DNA of 64,000 nucleotides from Rhodobacter sp. CZR27 (lineage in GTDB: Bacteria; Pseudomonadota; Alphaproteobacteria; Rhodobacterales; Rhodobacteraceae): positions 2,008,501-2,072,500 of the forward strand of contig NZ_CP023548.1 in assembly GCF_002407205.1 (NCBI RefSeq), in the 5' to 3' direction. Numbering within the stretch: the first letter of the stretch is position 1; the number at the start of each line of letters is the position of its first letter. Positions 15,905-23,319 of the stretch are shown here, one piece after another. The notes under the pieces were generated by a model. That model ran no database searches. It saw nothing but the letters and a program-made list of their open reading frames with translations, and was not told where the DNA came from. The position numbers and the translations under genes were made by a program.

Positions 15905-18388
15905 ATGTCCGGCATCGTCTCCCGCCCCGATCTCGGAGCCTACAACGCGAAACGGGATTTCCGCCGCACGGCGGAGCCCGCGGGACAGGTTCGCGCCGGG
16001 ACAGGCGGACACGGCTTCGTGGTGCAGAAGCACGCGGCAACCCGGCTGCACTGGGACTTCCGGCTGGAATGGCAGGGCGTCCTGCTCAGCTGGGCTGTCA
16101 CGCGGGGCCCCTCGGCGGATCCTTCGGCCCGGCGCCTGGCGGTGCGGACCGAGGATCATCCTCTCGATTACGCCGGCTTCGAGGGCACGATCCCCAAGGG
16201 CGAATATGGCGGCGGCACGGTGATGCTGTGGGACCGCGGCACGTGGTCCCCTCTTGGCGATGTCGCCGAAGGCCTGCGCGAGGGGCGGCTGAAGTTCGTG
16301 CTGCAGGGCGAGCGGATGCGCGGCGCGTGGATGCTCGTCCGCATGAAGCCGCGCAAGGGCGAGCGGTCGGAGTCGTGGCTGCTGATCAAGGAACATGACG
16401 ACCACGAAAGCGACGAGACCGAGGAGCTCGTGCGCAGCCACCTGACCTCGGTCACCACGGGGCGCAGCATGGAGCAAATCGCCAGCGGGGCGAAGTCGCG
16501 CAAGCATCGCTCGCCCCGGGCCGACCCGCCGGCTTTCAGGCCGCTCCAGCTGGCGCGGCTGGTGCCGGCGGCGCCCGAGGGGGACGAGTGGCTGCACGAG
16601 ACCAAGTTCGACGGCTATCGCTGCCTTGCCGCGCTTGGACAGGGCGCTGTGCGGCTTTACACGCGGACGGGGCTGGACTGGACCGACCGCTTCGGCAGCC
16701 TCGTGCCCGACTTCGGCCGACTGAAGCTGCGGTCGGCGCTGATCGACGGCGAGGTGATCGCGCCGGGCGTGGCCTCGGGCGGCTTTTCGGATCTTCAGGC
16801 GCGGCTGAAGACGGGGCTTCCGCTGGCATTCATTGCCTTCGACCTGCTGGAACTGGACGGAGCCGACCTCGCGCCACGGCCGCTTCTTGAGCGCAAGGAG
16901 CGGCTGGAACGGCTGATCGGCGCGGGCGTTGGCGCGATCCGCTTCTCGACCCACATTCTCGGCCACGGTGAGGAGGTTCACCGCCGCATGTGCGAGGCCG
17001 CGCAGGAGGGCATCGTCTCGAAGCGCGCCTCCTCGCCCTACTCGGGCAGCCGCAACGGCGACTGGCTGAAGGTCAAGTGCGGCCTCAGGCAGGAATTCGT
17101 GATCTGTGGCTGGACCCCCTCGACCAAGCCCGGCCGTCCCTTTGCCTCGCTGGTGATGGGCAGCTTCGAGGCTGGCCGCCTCGTGCATCGCGGCAACGTG
17201 GGCACCGGCTTCGGCGCGGAAGTCTTCCGTCGGCTGATGCCGCTTCTGAAGGCGCGGGCGCAGCGCGCAAGCCCGTTCCGTCCGGTCCCGGCCGAGGCGA
17301 AGGGCGCGCGCTGGGTGCGGCCCGATCTGGTGGCCGAGGTGAAACTGGCGGAACTGACCGCGGATGGCCGGATCCGGCACGGCGTCTTCGTCGGCCTGCG
17401 CGAGGACAAGCCCGCGCCCGAGGTACATCTGGAACGGCCGGAGACGGAGGAGACCATGGCGCAGCCGAGCGACGAGGTCCGCGTGGCGGGCGTGCGGATC
17501 AGCCATCCGGAGCGGCGGATCTTCGACCGCCCGCCTGTCACCAAGCTCGAGGTGGCGCAGCATTACGAGGCCTTGGCCCCGCGCATCCTGCCCTTCCTGA
17601 AGGATCGGCCGGTGTCGCTGCTGCGCTGCCCGGACGGTGCGGGCGGCGAGTGCTTCTTCCAGAAGCACCGCACCAAGGGCATGCCCGAAGCCATCCGCAC
17701 CGTCACGGTCGATACGAAGGACGGCCCGGAGGAGTTCGTGACCCTGCCCGATGCAGCGGCCCTGGTGGCCGCGGCGCAGATGGGCGCGATCGAGTTCCAC
17801 ATCTGGGGCTCGCGCAATCGCGCGCTCGACCGGCCCGACCGCATGGTCTTCGACCTCGACCCGGACGAGGGGCTGGGCTTCGACCGCGTGCGCGCCGCGG
17901 CCGAGGAGCTGCGCGAGCGGCTGGAGGCGCTTGGCCTGCCCTCCGTCCCGATGCTCTCGGGCGGCAAGGGTATCCACGTCATCGTGCCGCTGAAGCCGAA
18001 GGCCGCCTGGGACAGCGTGAAGCTCTTCTCGCGGGCGCTGGCCACCATCCTCGCAGACGAGGCGCCGGAACGCTACACCGCGACCATGTCGAAGGCCGAG
18101 CGCAAGGGGCGGATCTTCATCGACTGGCTGCGCAACGACCGCGGCGCGACCGCCGTGGCGCCTTATGGCCTGCGTGCGCGGCCCGGGGCGACGGTGGCCG
18201 TGCCGCTGACATGGGAGGAACTCGGCCAGGCACGTTCGGCCGGGGACTGGGACATCCGGTCGGTGCGCGACCGGCTGACCCTGCCCTGTCCGCTGGCCGA
18301 GGGGGGACGGAAGGCGGTCACGCTGGGCCCGGCGGTGCTTCGCCGGCTCGAGCGGCATGTGGCGGCCGCCGGAAAGGAGGAAGGATGA
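15905..18388 (+). CDS. ligD: Multidomain ATP-dependent DNA ligase D
   Basis: End-joining enzyme for DNA double-strand breaks, 827 aa, order PE-LIG-POL. The phosphoesterase domain (about residues 35-170) has FVVQKHAATRLHWDFRLEW and GTIPKGEYGGGTV. The ligase domain begins with the nucleotidyl-transfer motif TKFDGYR near residue 233 and runs to about 500. The primase/polymerase domain (about 530-820) includes MVFDLDPDEG, the acidic catalytic block, and MLSGGKGIHV. ATG at 15905 is preceded by GCGAGGG and lies behind a perfect EcfG promoter; sequence upstream in frame is not LigD-like. The usual partner Ku is absent from the window. Stress-sigma control of ligD would put break repair in stationary or stressed cells. 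Confidence 0.93.
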   Translation: MSGIVSRPDLGAYNAKRDFRRTAEPAGQVRAGTGGHGFVVQKHAATRLHWDFRLEWQGVLLSWAVTRGPSADPSARRLAVRTEDHPLDYAGFEGTIPKGEYGGGTVMLWDRGTWSPLGDVAEGLREGRLKFVLQGERMRGAWMLVRMKPRKGERSESWLLIKEHDDHESDETEELVRSHLTSVTTGRSMEQIASGAKSRKHRSPRADPPAFRPLQLARLVPAAPEGDEWLHETKFDGYRCLAALGQGAVRLYTRTGLDWTDRFGSLVPDFGRLKLRSALIDGEVIAPGVASGGFSDLQARLKTGLPLAFIAFDLLELDGADLAPRPLLERKERLERLIGAGVGAIRFSTHILGHGEEVHRRMCEAAQEGIVSKRASSPYSGSRNGDWLKVKCGLRQEFVICGWTPSTKPGRPFASLVMGSFEAGRLVHRGNVGTGFGAEVFRRLMPLLKARAQRASPFRPVPAEAKGARWVRPDLVAEVKLAELTADGRIRHGVFVGLREDKPAPEVHLERPETEETMAQPSDEVRVAGVRISHPERRIFDRPPVTKLEVAQHYEALAPRILPFLKDRPVSLLRCPDGAGGECFFQKHRTKGMPEAIRTVTVDTKDGPEEFVTLPDAAALVAAAQMGAIEFHIWGSRNRALDRPDRMVFDLDPDEGLGFDRVRAAAEELRERLEALGLPSVPMLSGGKGIHVIVPLKPKAAWDSVKLFSRALATILADEAPERYTATMSKAERKGRIFIDWLRNDRGATAVAPYGLRARPGATVAVPLTWEELGQARSAGDWDIRSVRDRLTLPCPLAEGGRKAVTLGPAVLRRLERHVAAAGKEEG

Positions 18389-18627
18389 GGGATGTGGAGG
18401 ACGAGACCCTGGAGGGGCGGCTGATCGCCCAGCGCAAGGTCATCGCGCGGCTGGTGGCGCTGGCCGGCGACGAGGCGCTGCGCGCCTGGCTGGAGGAACG
18501 CAGCGTGATGCAGGACCAGCAGGAGGACCCCGGCGCGGTGCCTTCGCCCGGCGTCGGCATCGAGGTCGCCATCGCCGAGGAGATCCGCCACATCCGCGAC
18601 GAGGCCGAGCGGCACCGCCCCGGGTGA
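18385..18627 (+). CDS. Small acidic protein cotranscribed with ligD
   Basis: Unrecognised 80-aa protein. The N-terminal half is a predicted helix (EGRLIAQRKVIARLVAL), the middle is rich in Gln, Asp and Glu, and the C-terminal half holds another charged helix (VAIAEEIRHIRDEAERHR). There is no membrane segment and no Cys. The ATG overlaps the ligD stop (ATGA) and has GGAGGAAGG ahead, so coding status and coupling to ligD are well supported. A role with LigD is inferred only from the operon. Confidence 0.75.
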   Translation: MRDVEDETLEGRLIAQRKVIARLVALAGDEALRAWLEERSVMQDQQEDPGAVPSPGVGIEVAIAEEIRHIRDEAERHRPG

Positions 18628-18690
18628 CTTCCGGTTGCGAACGCAGGCGAGGTCGGCGGTCTGGACATGTCGGCGACCATGGCGCGGCCC

Positions 18691-18878
18691 GGCCTCGACA
18701 CGCGCGGGATCAGTTCCCGTCGCAGCAGCCTTCGGGCCGCAGGTCACGCGGGATCAGGCGGGTGATGAAGGTCGGTGCGAGTTCCGGCCTGCCGGCCGCG
18801 ACACGCGCGCGGGGTCAGGTCGTCGGCGCAGGGCGGGTGGCGGCGGCGGTGAGGCCGCGACACGCGCACGGGGTCAGG
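18691..18878. repeat. Degenerate direct repeats reaching the mgtC stop codon
   Basis: A 26-bp unit occurs at 18794-18819 and 18853-18878 with one mismatch (core GACACGCGC, then GGGGTCAGG), 59 bp apart. Shorter relatives lie at 18691-18713 and about 18737-18757. The last copy spans the mgtC stop codon at 18874-18876, so the array looks like repeated duplication of the 3' end of mgtC. No gene is seen in this interval. Confidence 0.65.
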
Positions 18879-19629
18879 ACGTGCCGGCCCCCTCGCCGTC
18901 CTGCAGCCGCAGGCCGCTCGGGTCCTCGACCGGGACGATGACGAAGCCCAGGACGCTCTCCTCGGCCGCCAGCGCGTCCGACAGGCGGTCCAGCTTTTCC
19001 ATGCCGTGGGTGAAGATCGCGGTGGACAGGACCAGCGTGCCGGAGGGTCGGCTCAGGCTGCGGCTGACGGCGCGCACGCTCAGCCCCTCGCGGCGCAGCA
19101 GGTGGCAGAGCGCGGCCGCGCCGAAGCCCGAGCCGTCCCTGACCGTGACGCGCAGGCGGATCTCGGTGCGGATCGGAAGCAGCGCGAAGATCAGCCGCAG
19201 CGCGACCAGCACGATCAGCGTGGCGGCGGTGCCGGCGACCGCCAGCCAATACATGCCGATCCCATAGACGATGCCCAGCGCCGAGACGATCCAGAGCGAG
19301 GCGGCGGTGGTCAGCCCGTGGACCGAGGCGCCCTCGCGGAAGATGACCCCGGCGCCGAGGAAGCCGATCCCGGTCAGGATGCCATGGGCCATCCGCGACG
19401 GGTCGGCGACGATCTGCGTCTCGGGCAGGAAGTTGACCGTCCATTCCCCCTGCCGTGCCGCGGCAAGCGTCAGGATCGTGGCGCCGAAGCACACGAGCGC
19501 ATGGGTGCGCAGTCCGGCGGGCTTGCCGCGCACCTCGCGGTCCAGGCCGATCAGAAGGCCGGTCACGAGGCTGCTCAGCATCGGCAGCGCGATGTCCTGG
19601 GCCAGAAATCCGTGGAAAAGGCCGGTCAT
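18874..19629 (-). CDS. mgtC: MgtC/SapB family membrane protein
   Basis: Inner-membrane protein of the MgtC family, 251 aa. The N-terminal hydrophobic half holds four to five helices with the family motifs GLLIGLDREVRGKPAGLRTH and GIGFLGAGVIFREG. The C-terminal cytoplasmic part (from about residue 150) is ACT-like. MgtC proteins are linked to survival under low magnesium and acid stress; some act on the ATP synthase. I start it at ATG 19629, because upstream residues are not conserved in character and a perfect EcfG promoter lies at 19684-19659, 30 bp upstream. It is divergent from the response regulator gene. Confidence 0.88.
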   Translation of the reverse strand: MTGLFHGFLAQDIALPMLSSLVTGLLIGLDREVRGKPAGLRTHALVCFGATILTLAAARQGEWTVNFLPETQIVADPSRMAHGILTGIGFLGAGVIFREGASVHGLTTAASLWIVSALGIVYGIGMYWLAVAGTAATLIVLVALRLIFALLPIRTEIRLRVTVRDGSGFGAAALCHLLRREGLSVRAVSRSLSRPSGTLVLSTAIFTHGMEKLDRLSDALAAEESVLGFVIVPVEDPSGLRLQDGEGAGTS

Positions 19630-19658
19630 GATCCTCGACGCCGAGCAGGTCGACTGCC

Positions 19659-19684
19659 AACGCAGGCCCCGGCCGGATCGTTCC
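19659..19684 (-). promoter_or_regulatory. EcfG-type promoter of mgtC
   Basis: On the minus strand GGAAC (19684-19680), 17 bp, CGTT (19662-19659). A perfect consensus match, about 30 bp before the mgtC ATG. Confidence 0.8.
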
Positions 19685-19730
19685 GCGATGTCCGGCGCAA
19701 GCCGGCTTCGCGGCGGGACGCGATGCCCTG

Positions 19731-19755
19731 GGAACAATGGCCGGCTTCGGACATT
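19731..19755 (+). promoter_or_regulatory. Possible EcfG-type promoter of the response regulator gene
   Basis: GGAAC (19731-19735), 16 bp, CATT (19752-19755). One mismatch to the consensus in the -10 element, 30 bp before the start codon. Confidence 0.45.
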
Positions 19756-19784
19756 GCCGCGCCAACCCCGGAAGGAGAGTCCGC

Positions 19785-20168
19785 ATGACCCCCGCCGATC
19801 CCGCCCCGCCCGCTGACGAACGACCGCTTGTGCTGGTGGTGGAGGACGACCTGATCCTCGGCATGACGCTGGTGGACGATCTCGAGGAGGCGGGCTTTGC
19901 CGTCGCGGGTCCTGCCCGCAGCGTGGCCGAGGCCATCCGCCTTCTTGCGCACCAGCGTCCGCAGGCAGCGCTCCTCGACATCGACCTGCGGGGCGAGACC
20001 TCTTTTCCCGTTGCCCGGGCGCTTCAGGCTCAGTCGGTGCCCTTCGCCTTCGTGTCCGGCAATCCGCCGTCGTCGCTGCCGCCCGAGTTCGAGACGGCGA
20101 TGCTGCTGGAGAAGCCGGTCAGCCCGCTGCTGCTCGCGACGGCGCTTGAAAAACTGATGCAGGGCTGA
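19785..20168 (+). CDS. Single-domain response regulator (REC)
   Basis: A 127-aa stand-alone receiver domain. LVLVVEDDLILG carries the acidic pair, ALLDIDLRG the phosphoacceptor Asp (near residue 65), and LLEKPVSP the conserved Lys-Pro. The block VPFAFVSGN resembles the P-F-x-F-A-T-G-Y stretch of the so-called FAT GUY receivers (SdrG, MrrA), which feed the general stress pathway. That resemblance and the location in the EcfG island suggest a role in signalling to the stress response; this is inference. The start has GGAAGGAGAG upstream, and a one-mismatch EcfG promoter lies in the divergent region shared with mgtC. Confidence 0.85.
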   Translation: MTPADPAPPADERPLVLVVEDDLILGMTLVDDLEEAGFAVAGPARSVAEAIRLLAHQRPQAALLDIDLRGETSFPVARALQAQSVPFAFVSGNPPSSLPPEFETAMLLEKPVSPLLLATALEKLMQG

Positions 20169-20184
20169 GGCCCGCCCGAGGCGC

Positions 20185-21105
20185 TCACTGCGCGCGATCC
20201 TCGTCCTGCCAGCCCGCGCGGGGCTCCGTCGGCTCGGGACGGCGCGCAGGATGCGGCGGGCGTGGCCTCGACGCCTCGCCCTGGCTCAGCACCGCCGCCA
20301 GAACCCGCAGCGGCGCCGAGCGGTGCAGGTCATGGCCCGAGTCCGCGATCTCGAGCAGGTCGAGGTCGGGCACGACGGCCTTCAGCCACGGCAGAAGCGC
20401 GCCGTGTGGCGCGATGCGGTCCGAGCCGCCCGTAACCGCCAGGACCGGGCAGCCCACCTGCGGCAGTCGCTGCATCGCGGTATCGAGCGAGCGCAACTCC
20501 GCCCGCGTCGCGGCCAGCGCCTGATCCCGAAGCAGATGCTGCAATGGCCCGTCCCGCAGAAGCGGCGGCGGCGCGTCCGGCGCGATCAGCGAGGCCAGCG
20601 CCTGCGCACCCGGCAGCGGCATGAGATGCGGCAGCAGCCGCCGGCGCAGGAGCGGCCCGATCCCTGGCATCGCCAGCAGCCCGAGCACCGGGACAGGCCC
20701 GCGCGGCGCACGGCAGAGCGGCGCAAGCAGCGTCACCGCGCGGACCTTGCCGGGATGGGTGGCCGCCAGCCAGAGCGCCTGCCCCGCCGCCAGGGAATGC
20801 GCGACGACCTGGACCGGCGCCAGCCCGAGGACATCGATCAGGTCCGCCAGCCAGTCAGCCGCGGCGCGTGGGCCGGCGTCCGGGATGGGCTCCGTGTAGC
20901 CATAGCCCGGGCGGTCGGGGGCGATCCAGCGGATGCCCTCGACCGGCGGCAGCGAGCCGAGGATCTCCTCGCCCAGACTGCCGCAGCCGTGCAGCAGCAG
21001 AACCGGGCGCCCCTCGCCGATCGAGTGCAAGTGCACGAAGCGGCCGCGCAGCCGAAGCGCCCTGCCGATCCGGAGCTTGCGGTCAGGAGTCGGGTCAGGG
21101 CGCAC
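20185..21105 (-). CDS. Alpha/beta-fold hydrolase
   Basis: A 306-aa hydrolase of unknown substrate. LLLHGCGSLGEE forms the oxyanion region, VAHSLAAG the nucleophile elbow (Ser in A-H-S-L-A, a departure from G-x-S-x-G), GGSDRIAPHG the acid and ADSGHDLHR the catalytic His. The C-terminus is a Pro/Arg-rich tail. The best start is GTG 21105 with AGGGGAGG six bases upstream; longer frames reach through a gene-poor region without coding character. No membrane anchor is evident. It is convergent with the response regulator and downstream of two tiny genes on the same strand. Confidence 0.75.
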   Translation of the reverse strand: MRPDPTPDRKLRIGRALRLRGRFVHLHSIGEGRPVLLLHGCGSLGEEILGSLPPVEGIRWIAPDRPGYGYTEPIPDAGPRAAADWLADLIDVLGLAPVQVVAHSLAAGQALWLAATHPGKVRAVTLLAPLCRAPRGPVPVLGLLAMPGIGPLLRRRLLPHLMPLPGAQALASLIAPDAPPPLLRDGPLQHLLRDQALAATRAELRSLDTAMQRLPQVGCPVLAVTGGSDRIAPHGALLPWLKAVVPDLDLLEIADSGHDLHRSAPLRVLAAVLSQGEASRPRPPHPARRPEPTEPRAGWQDEDRAQ

Positions 21106-21510
21106 GGTCACCCTCCCCTGGCGTCGCAGCATGCCGCGCCTGCGGCCGAGACCGTGCCGACCCGGGCTCCAAGCGCTGCAGGGGGACCCTGCCGGCGTCG
21201 GGACCTTCCGAACGGCCGGAGCCGCCGACTGCGGAGCTTTCGGGAATCGTGGCAACGGCACGCCGTCCGCTTCCGCCGGATCGGTGCCGTCCCGGGCGGG
21301 ACAGGCGGGGCGGTCTGGCGACCCTTGCGGGCTGCATCGCGGGGCTCCTCTGCGGGGGGCGCGAATGGACGGGCGGCTGGTCCAGGGCAATCCGGACCTT
21401 GCCCGGGTCATGCAGGCACGGCGCCGGCAGTTGCACGATGGCCCTGCGGAGGGTCCGCAGGGCCGGTCACTCGCACCCGGGCGAGGGTCGCCCGTTACCG
21501 GAACTTCGCC
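21106..21510. other. Gene-free stretch with a hairpin
   Basis: 405 bp between the hydrolase start and the 24-aa gene stop. It contains a perfect 11-bp inverted repeat with a GGG loop at 21440-21464 (arms GGCCCTGCGGA and TCCGCAGGGCC), a likely end point for the upstream minus-strand transcript. No T tract and no gene are seen. Confidence 0.5.
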
Positions 21511-21585
21511 TCAGCGCAGGCCGAGGAAAGAAAGGATCGCGATCACGATGACCACGAGGCCCACGATGTAGATGATGCTGTTCAC
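21511..21585 (-). CDS. 24-residue single-helix membrane peptide
   Basis: A very short gene: GTG start, 24 codons, TGA stop. The peptide is almost one hydrophobic helix: Asn-Ser-Ile-Ile-Tyr-Ile-Val-Gly at the start, a run of Val, Ile and Leu, and Phe-Leu-Gly-Leu-Arg at the end. AAGGAG lies 7 bases before the GTG (21585). It is too small for standard gene finders. I have the impression of near-identical peptides in related genomes but cannot verify this. It lies 34 bp downstream of the Pro-rich small gene and probably shares its transcript. Role unknown; small stress-induced membrane peptides often tune membrane complexes. Confidence 0.7.
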   Translation of the reverse strand: MNSIIYIVGLVVIVIAILSFLGLR

Positions 21586-21619
21586 TGGTCGCTCCTTGTT
21601 GCTCTGCTGCGGGGCACTG

Positions 21620-21796
21620 TCAGACGGGAATGGTCGGCGGGATGCCGGGACCGTCGCCGGGAAGATCGGTTCCGCCCGGCGGCATGTCCGGACTCTCGCC
21701 CGGTGCGGGCAGCGGACCCGGCGTCACGTCCGGGGCCGGCCCTTCCGCGGGCAGGGGAGTCTGGCCCGGCACGGGCCGGGAAACAGGTGACGTCAT
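21620..21796 (-). CDS. Proline/glycine-rich small protein
   Basis: Unrecognised 58-aa protein in which about one residue in three is Pro, with Gly, Asp and Thr (repeating patterns such as PAPGESPDMPPGG). It is probably disordered. There is no signal peptide or membrane helix. The ATG at 21796 is preceded by AGAGGA. A one-mismatch EcfG promoter (21878-21853) lies about 50 bp upstream. Composition alone would not prove it is a gene; support comes from the ribosome site and the promoter. Confidence 0.5.
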   Translation of the reverse strand: MTSPVSRPVPGQTPLPAEGPAPDVTPGPLPAPGESPDMPPGGTDLPGDGPGIPPTIPV

Positions 21797-21852
21797 GCGA
21801 TATCCTCTGCGGCTGGCGGGGGCGACGGGGCCGCCTTCCCCCTCGGTCCGAC

Positions 21853-21878
21853 AATGCGGAGCCTCCACGGCTGGTTCC
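21853..21878 (-). promoter_or_regulatory. Possible EcfG-type promoter of the two small genes
   Basis: On the minus strand GGAAC (21878-21874), 17 bp, CATT (21856-21853). One mismatch in the -10 element. Confidence 0.45.
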
Positions 21879-21988
21879 CTTTGCCACCGGACCCCGGCGC
21901 CGCGCCGGCCGAACGGCCCCCCGTAGCCGGATGCCGCGATGCCCGGCGCGCACCGGTCCCGGGCGGCCTCACCCCGCGTCAACTTGCT

Positions 21989-22013
21989 GGAACATTCACC
22001 GCGAGCGCCCGTT
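21989..22013 (+). promoter_or_regulatory. EcfG-type promoter of the BON-domain gene
   Basis: GGAAC (21989-21993), 16 bp, CGTT (22010-22013). A perfect match, giving a leader of about 55 nt. Confidence 0.8.
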
Positions 22014-22074
22014 CAATGGGCCGTCTGAGGACGGGAAGCCGACTGGTTTCCCTGACGCTCGATGGAGGAGACAC

Positions 22075-23232
22075 ATGGCACAATCGAGGTTCGAAGGCCG
22101 CCAGCGCGGCTGGAACGACGAAGACCGCGGCTATGCGGGCGACAGGTTCCGCGAGGAGCGCGACGAGGGCTATCGGTCCCGCGACGAGAGCCGCCAGTCG
22201 CAACGCTATGGCGGGCGGGATGATCGGGATCGCTACCGCGACCGCTCCGAGTCCCGTTATCAGGATCGCGGCCCCGACGATTACGGCGCGCTCGGCTCGG
22301 ATTACGACCGCTGGCAGGAGGGCCGCGGCGGCCAGCGCGGCGGCTACGGCATGGAGGGCTCCGGCGGCTACGGTTTCGGCGGCCAGGACCAGCGTCAGGA
22401 CCGCTCCCGCAGCGATTACGGCTCGGGCTATGGCCGTGGCGAGTACGGATCGGGGTTCGGCCGGAGCGAGAACTGGTCGGCCGGAGGAGGCCGCGACCAG
22501 GGCCCGGACGCCGGCTTCACCCGCGGCGGCGACTATGGCGGCGATGCCGGACGCTCGTGGAGCGAAGGATCCCGGTTCGGCTCGGACAGGGATCGCTTCG
22601 GCCAGGGCTATGGCCAGGGCAACCGAGGTTACGGCCAAGGCTACGGCGAGCGGCGCGGCAGCGGCGACTATGGCGGCGAGCGCGGCTTCATGGAGCGGGC
22701 CGCCGACGAGGTGATGTCGTGGATGGGTGACGAGGATGCCTCGCGCCGGCGCGAGGCCGATCACCGGGGCAAGGGTCCGCGCGGCTACCAGCGCTCGGAC
22801 GAGCGCATCCGCGACGAGGTGAACGACCGCCTCAGCGATGACTGGCGGGTCGATGCCTCGGACATCGAGGTGTCGATCTCGAACGGCGAGATCACGCTGA
22901 GCGGCGAGGTCGCCTCGAAGATGGAGAAGCGTCGCGCCGAGGATTGCGCGGATTCCGTCTCGGGTGTGCGGCATGTGCAGAACAACCTGCGTGTGCGCGA
23001 CCCCGCCAGCCGGTCCGCCTCGGGCCAGACCGGTGAGTCCGCCTTCGGCAGCCCCGTGTCAGGCAGCTCGGCCTCGGGCGTGACGGGGACGGGTGCGGGA
23101 ACGCGCCAGGCGTCCGGCATGGGCCAGACGGCCTCCGGCTCCGCGACGGGCGGCACGGGATCGTCGGCCACGGGATCGGGCCTGTCCGGCAGCGGAACCT
23201 CGGGCACCGGATCGCGCGACACGCAGGCCTGA
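22075..23232 (+). CDS. BON-domain protein with Gly/Arg/Tyr-rich N-terminal region
   Basis: A 385-aa protein. Residues 1-220 are a low-complexity region of Gly, Arg, Tyr, Asp and Ser (many RGGYG, GYGQG and DRDR units), resembling condensate-forming or RNA-associated segments. A BON domain follows at about residues 245-305 (SDERIRDEVNDRL, then EVSISNGEITLSGEVASK and GVRHVQNNL); BON domains are thought to bind phospholipid or cell-envelope surfaces. The C-terminal 75 residues are Gly/Ser/Thr repeats. There is no signal peptide. ATG 22075 has GGAGGAG upstream and a perfect EcfG promoter. Similar SWFGDE-less BON proteins with disordered heads are common near stress genes in alphaproteobacteria. 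Confidence 0.82.
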   Translation: MAQSRFEGRQRGWNDEDRGYAGDRFREERDEGYRSRDESRQSQRYGGRDDRDRYRDRSESRYQDRGPDDYGALGSDYDRWQEGRGGQRGGYGMEGSGGYGFGGQDQRQDRSRSDYGSGYGRGEYGSGFGRSENWSAGGGRDQGPDAGFTRGGDYGGDAGRSWSEGSRFGSDRDRFGQGYGQGNRGYGQGYGERRGSGDYGGERGFMERAADEVMSWMGDEDASRRREADHRGKGPRGYQRSDERIRDEVNDRLSDDWRVDASDIEVSISNGEITLSGEVASKMEKRRAEDCADSVSGVRHVQNNLRVRDPASRSASGQTGESAFGSPVSGSSASGVTGTGAGTRQASGMGQTASGSATGGTGSSATGSGLSGSGTSGTGSRDTQA

Positions 23233-23251
23233 CCCGACCGGGCAGGCGGAT

Positions 23252-23283
23252 GCGGCCCGGCCAGATCGGCCGGGCCGCTTTCC
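23252..23283 (+). terminator. Terminator hairpin after the BON gene
   Basis: A perfect 11-bp stem GCGGCCCGGCC/GGCCGGGCCGC with a 5-nt loop, followed by TTTCC. The T tract is short, so partial read-through to the next gene is possible; I see no separate promoter for that gene. Confidence 0.6.
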
Positions 23284-23319
23284 ATTCGGCCCTTCAGCAT
23301 CAGCAAGAGAGGACGAACC

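Noticed and set aside
15635..18358. 900-codon minus-strand frame opposite ligD
   Set aside because: LigD domains are complete on the plus strand; the antisense product has no recognisable motif.
23203..23232. GGAAC box near the end of the BON gene as a promoter for the next gene
   Set aside because: No CGTT-like element follows at 16 or 17 bp.
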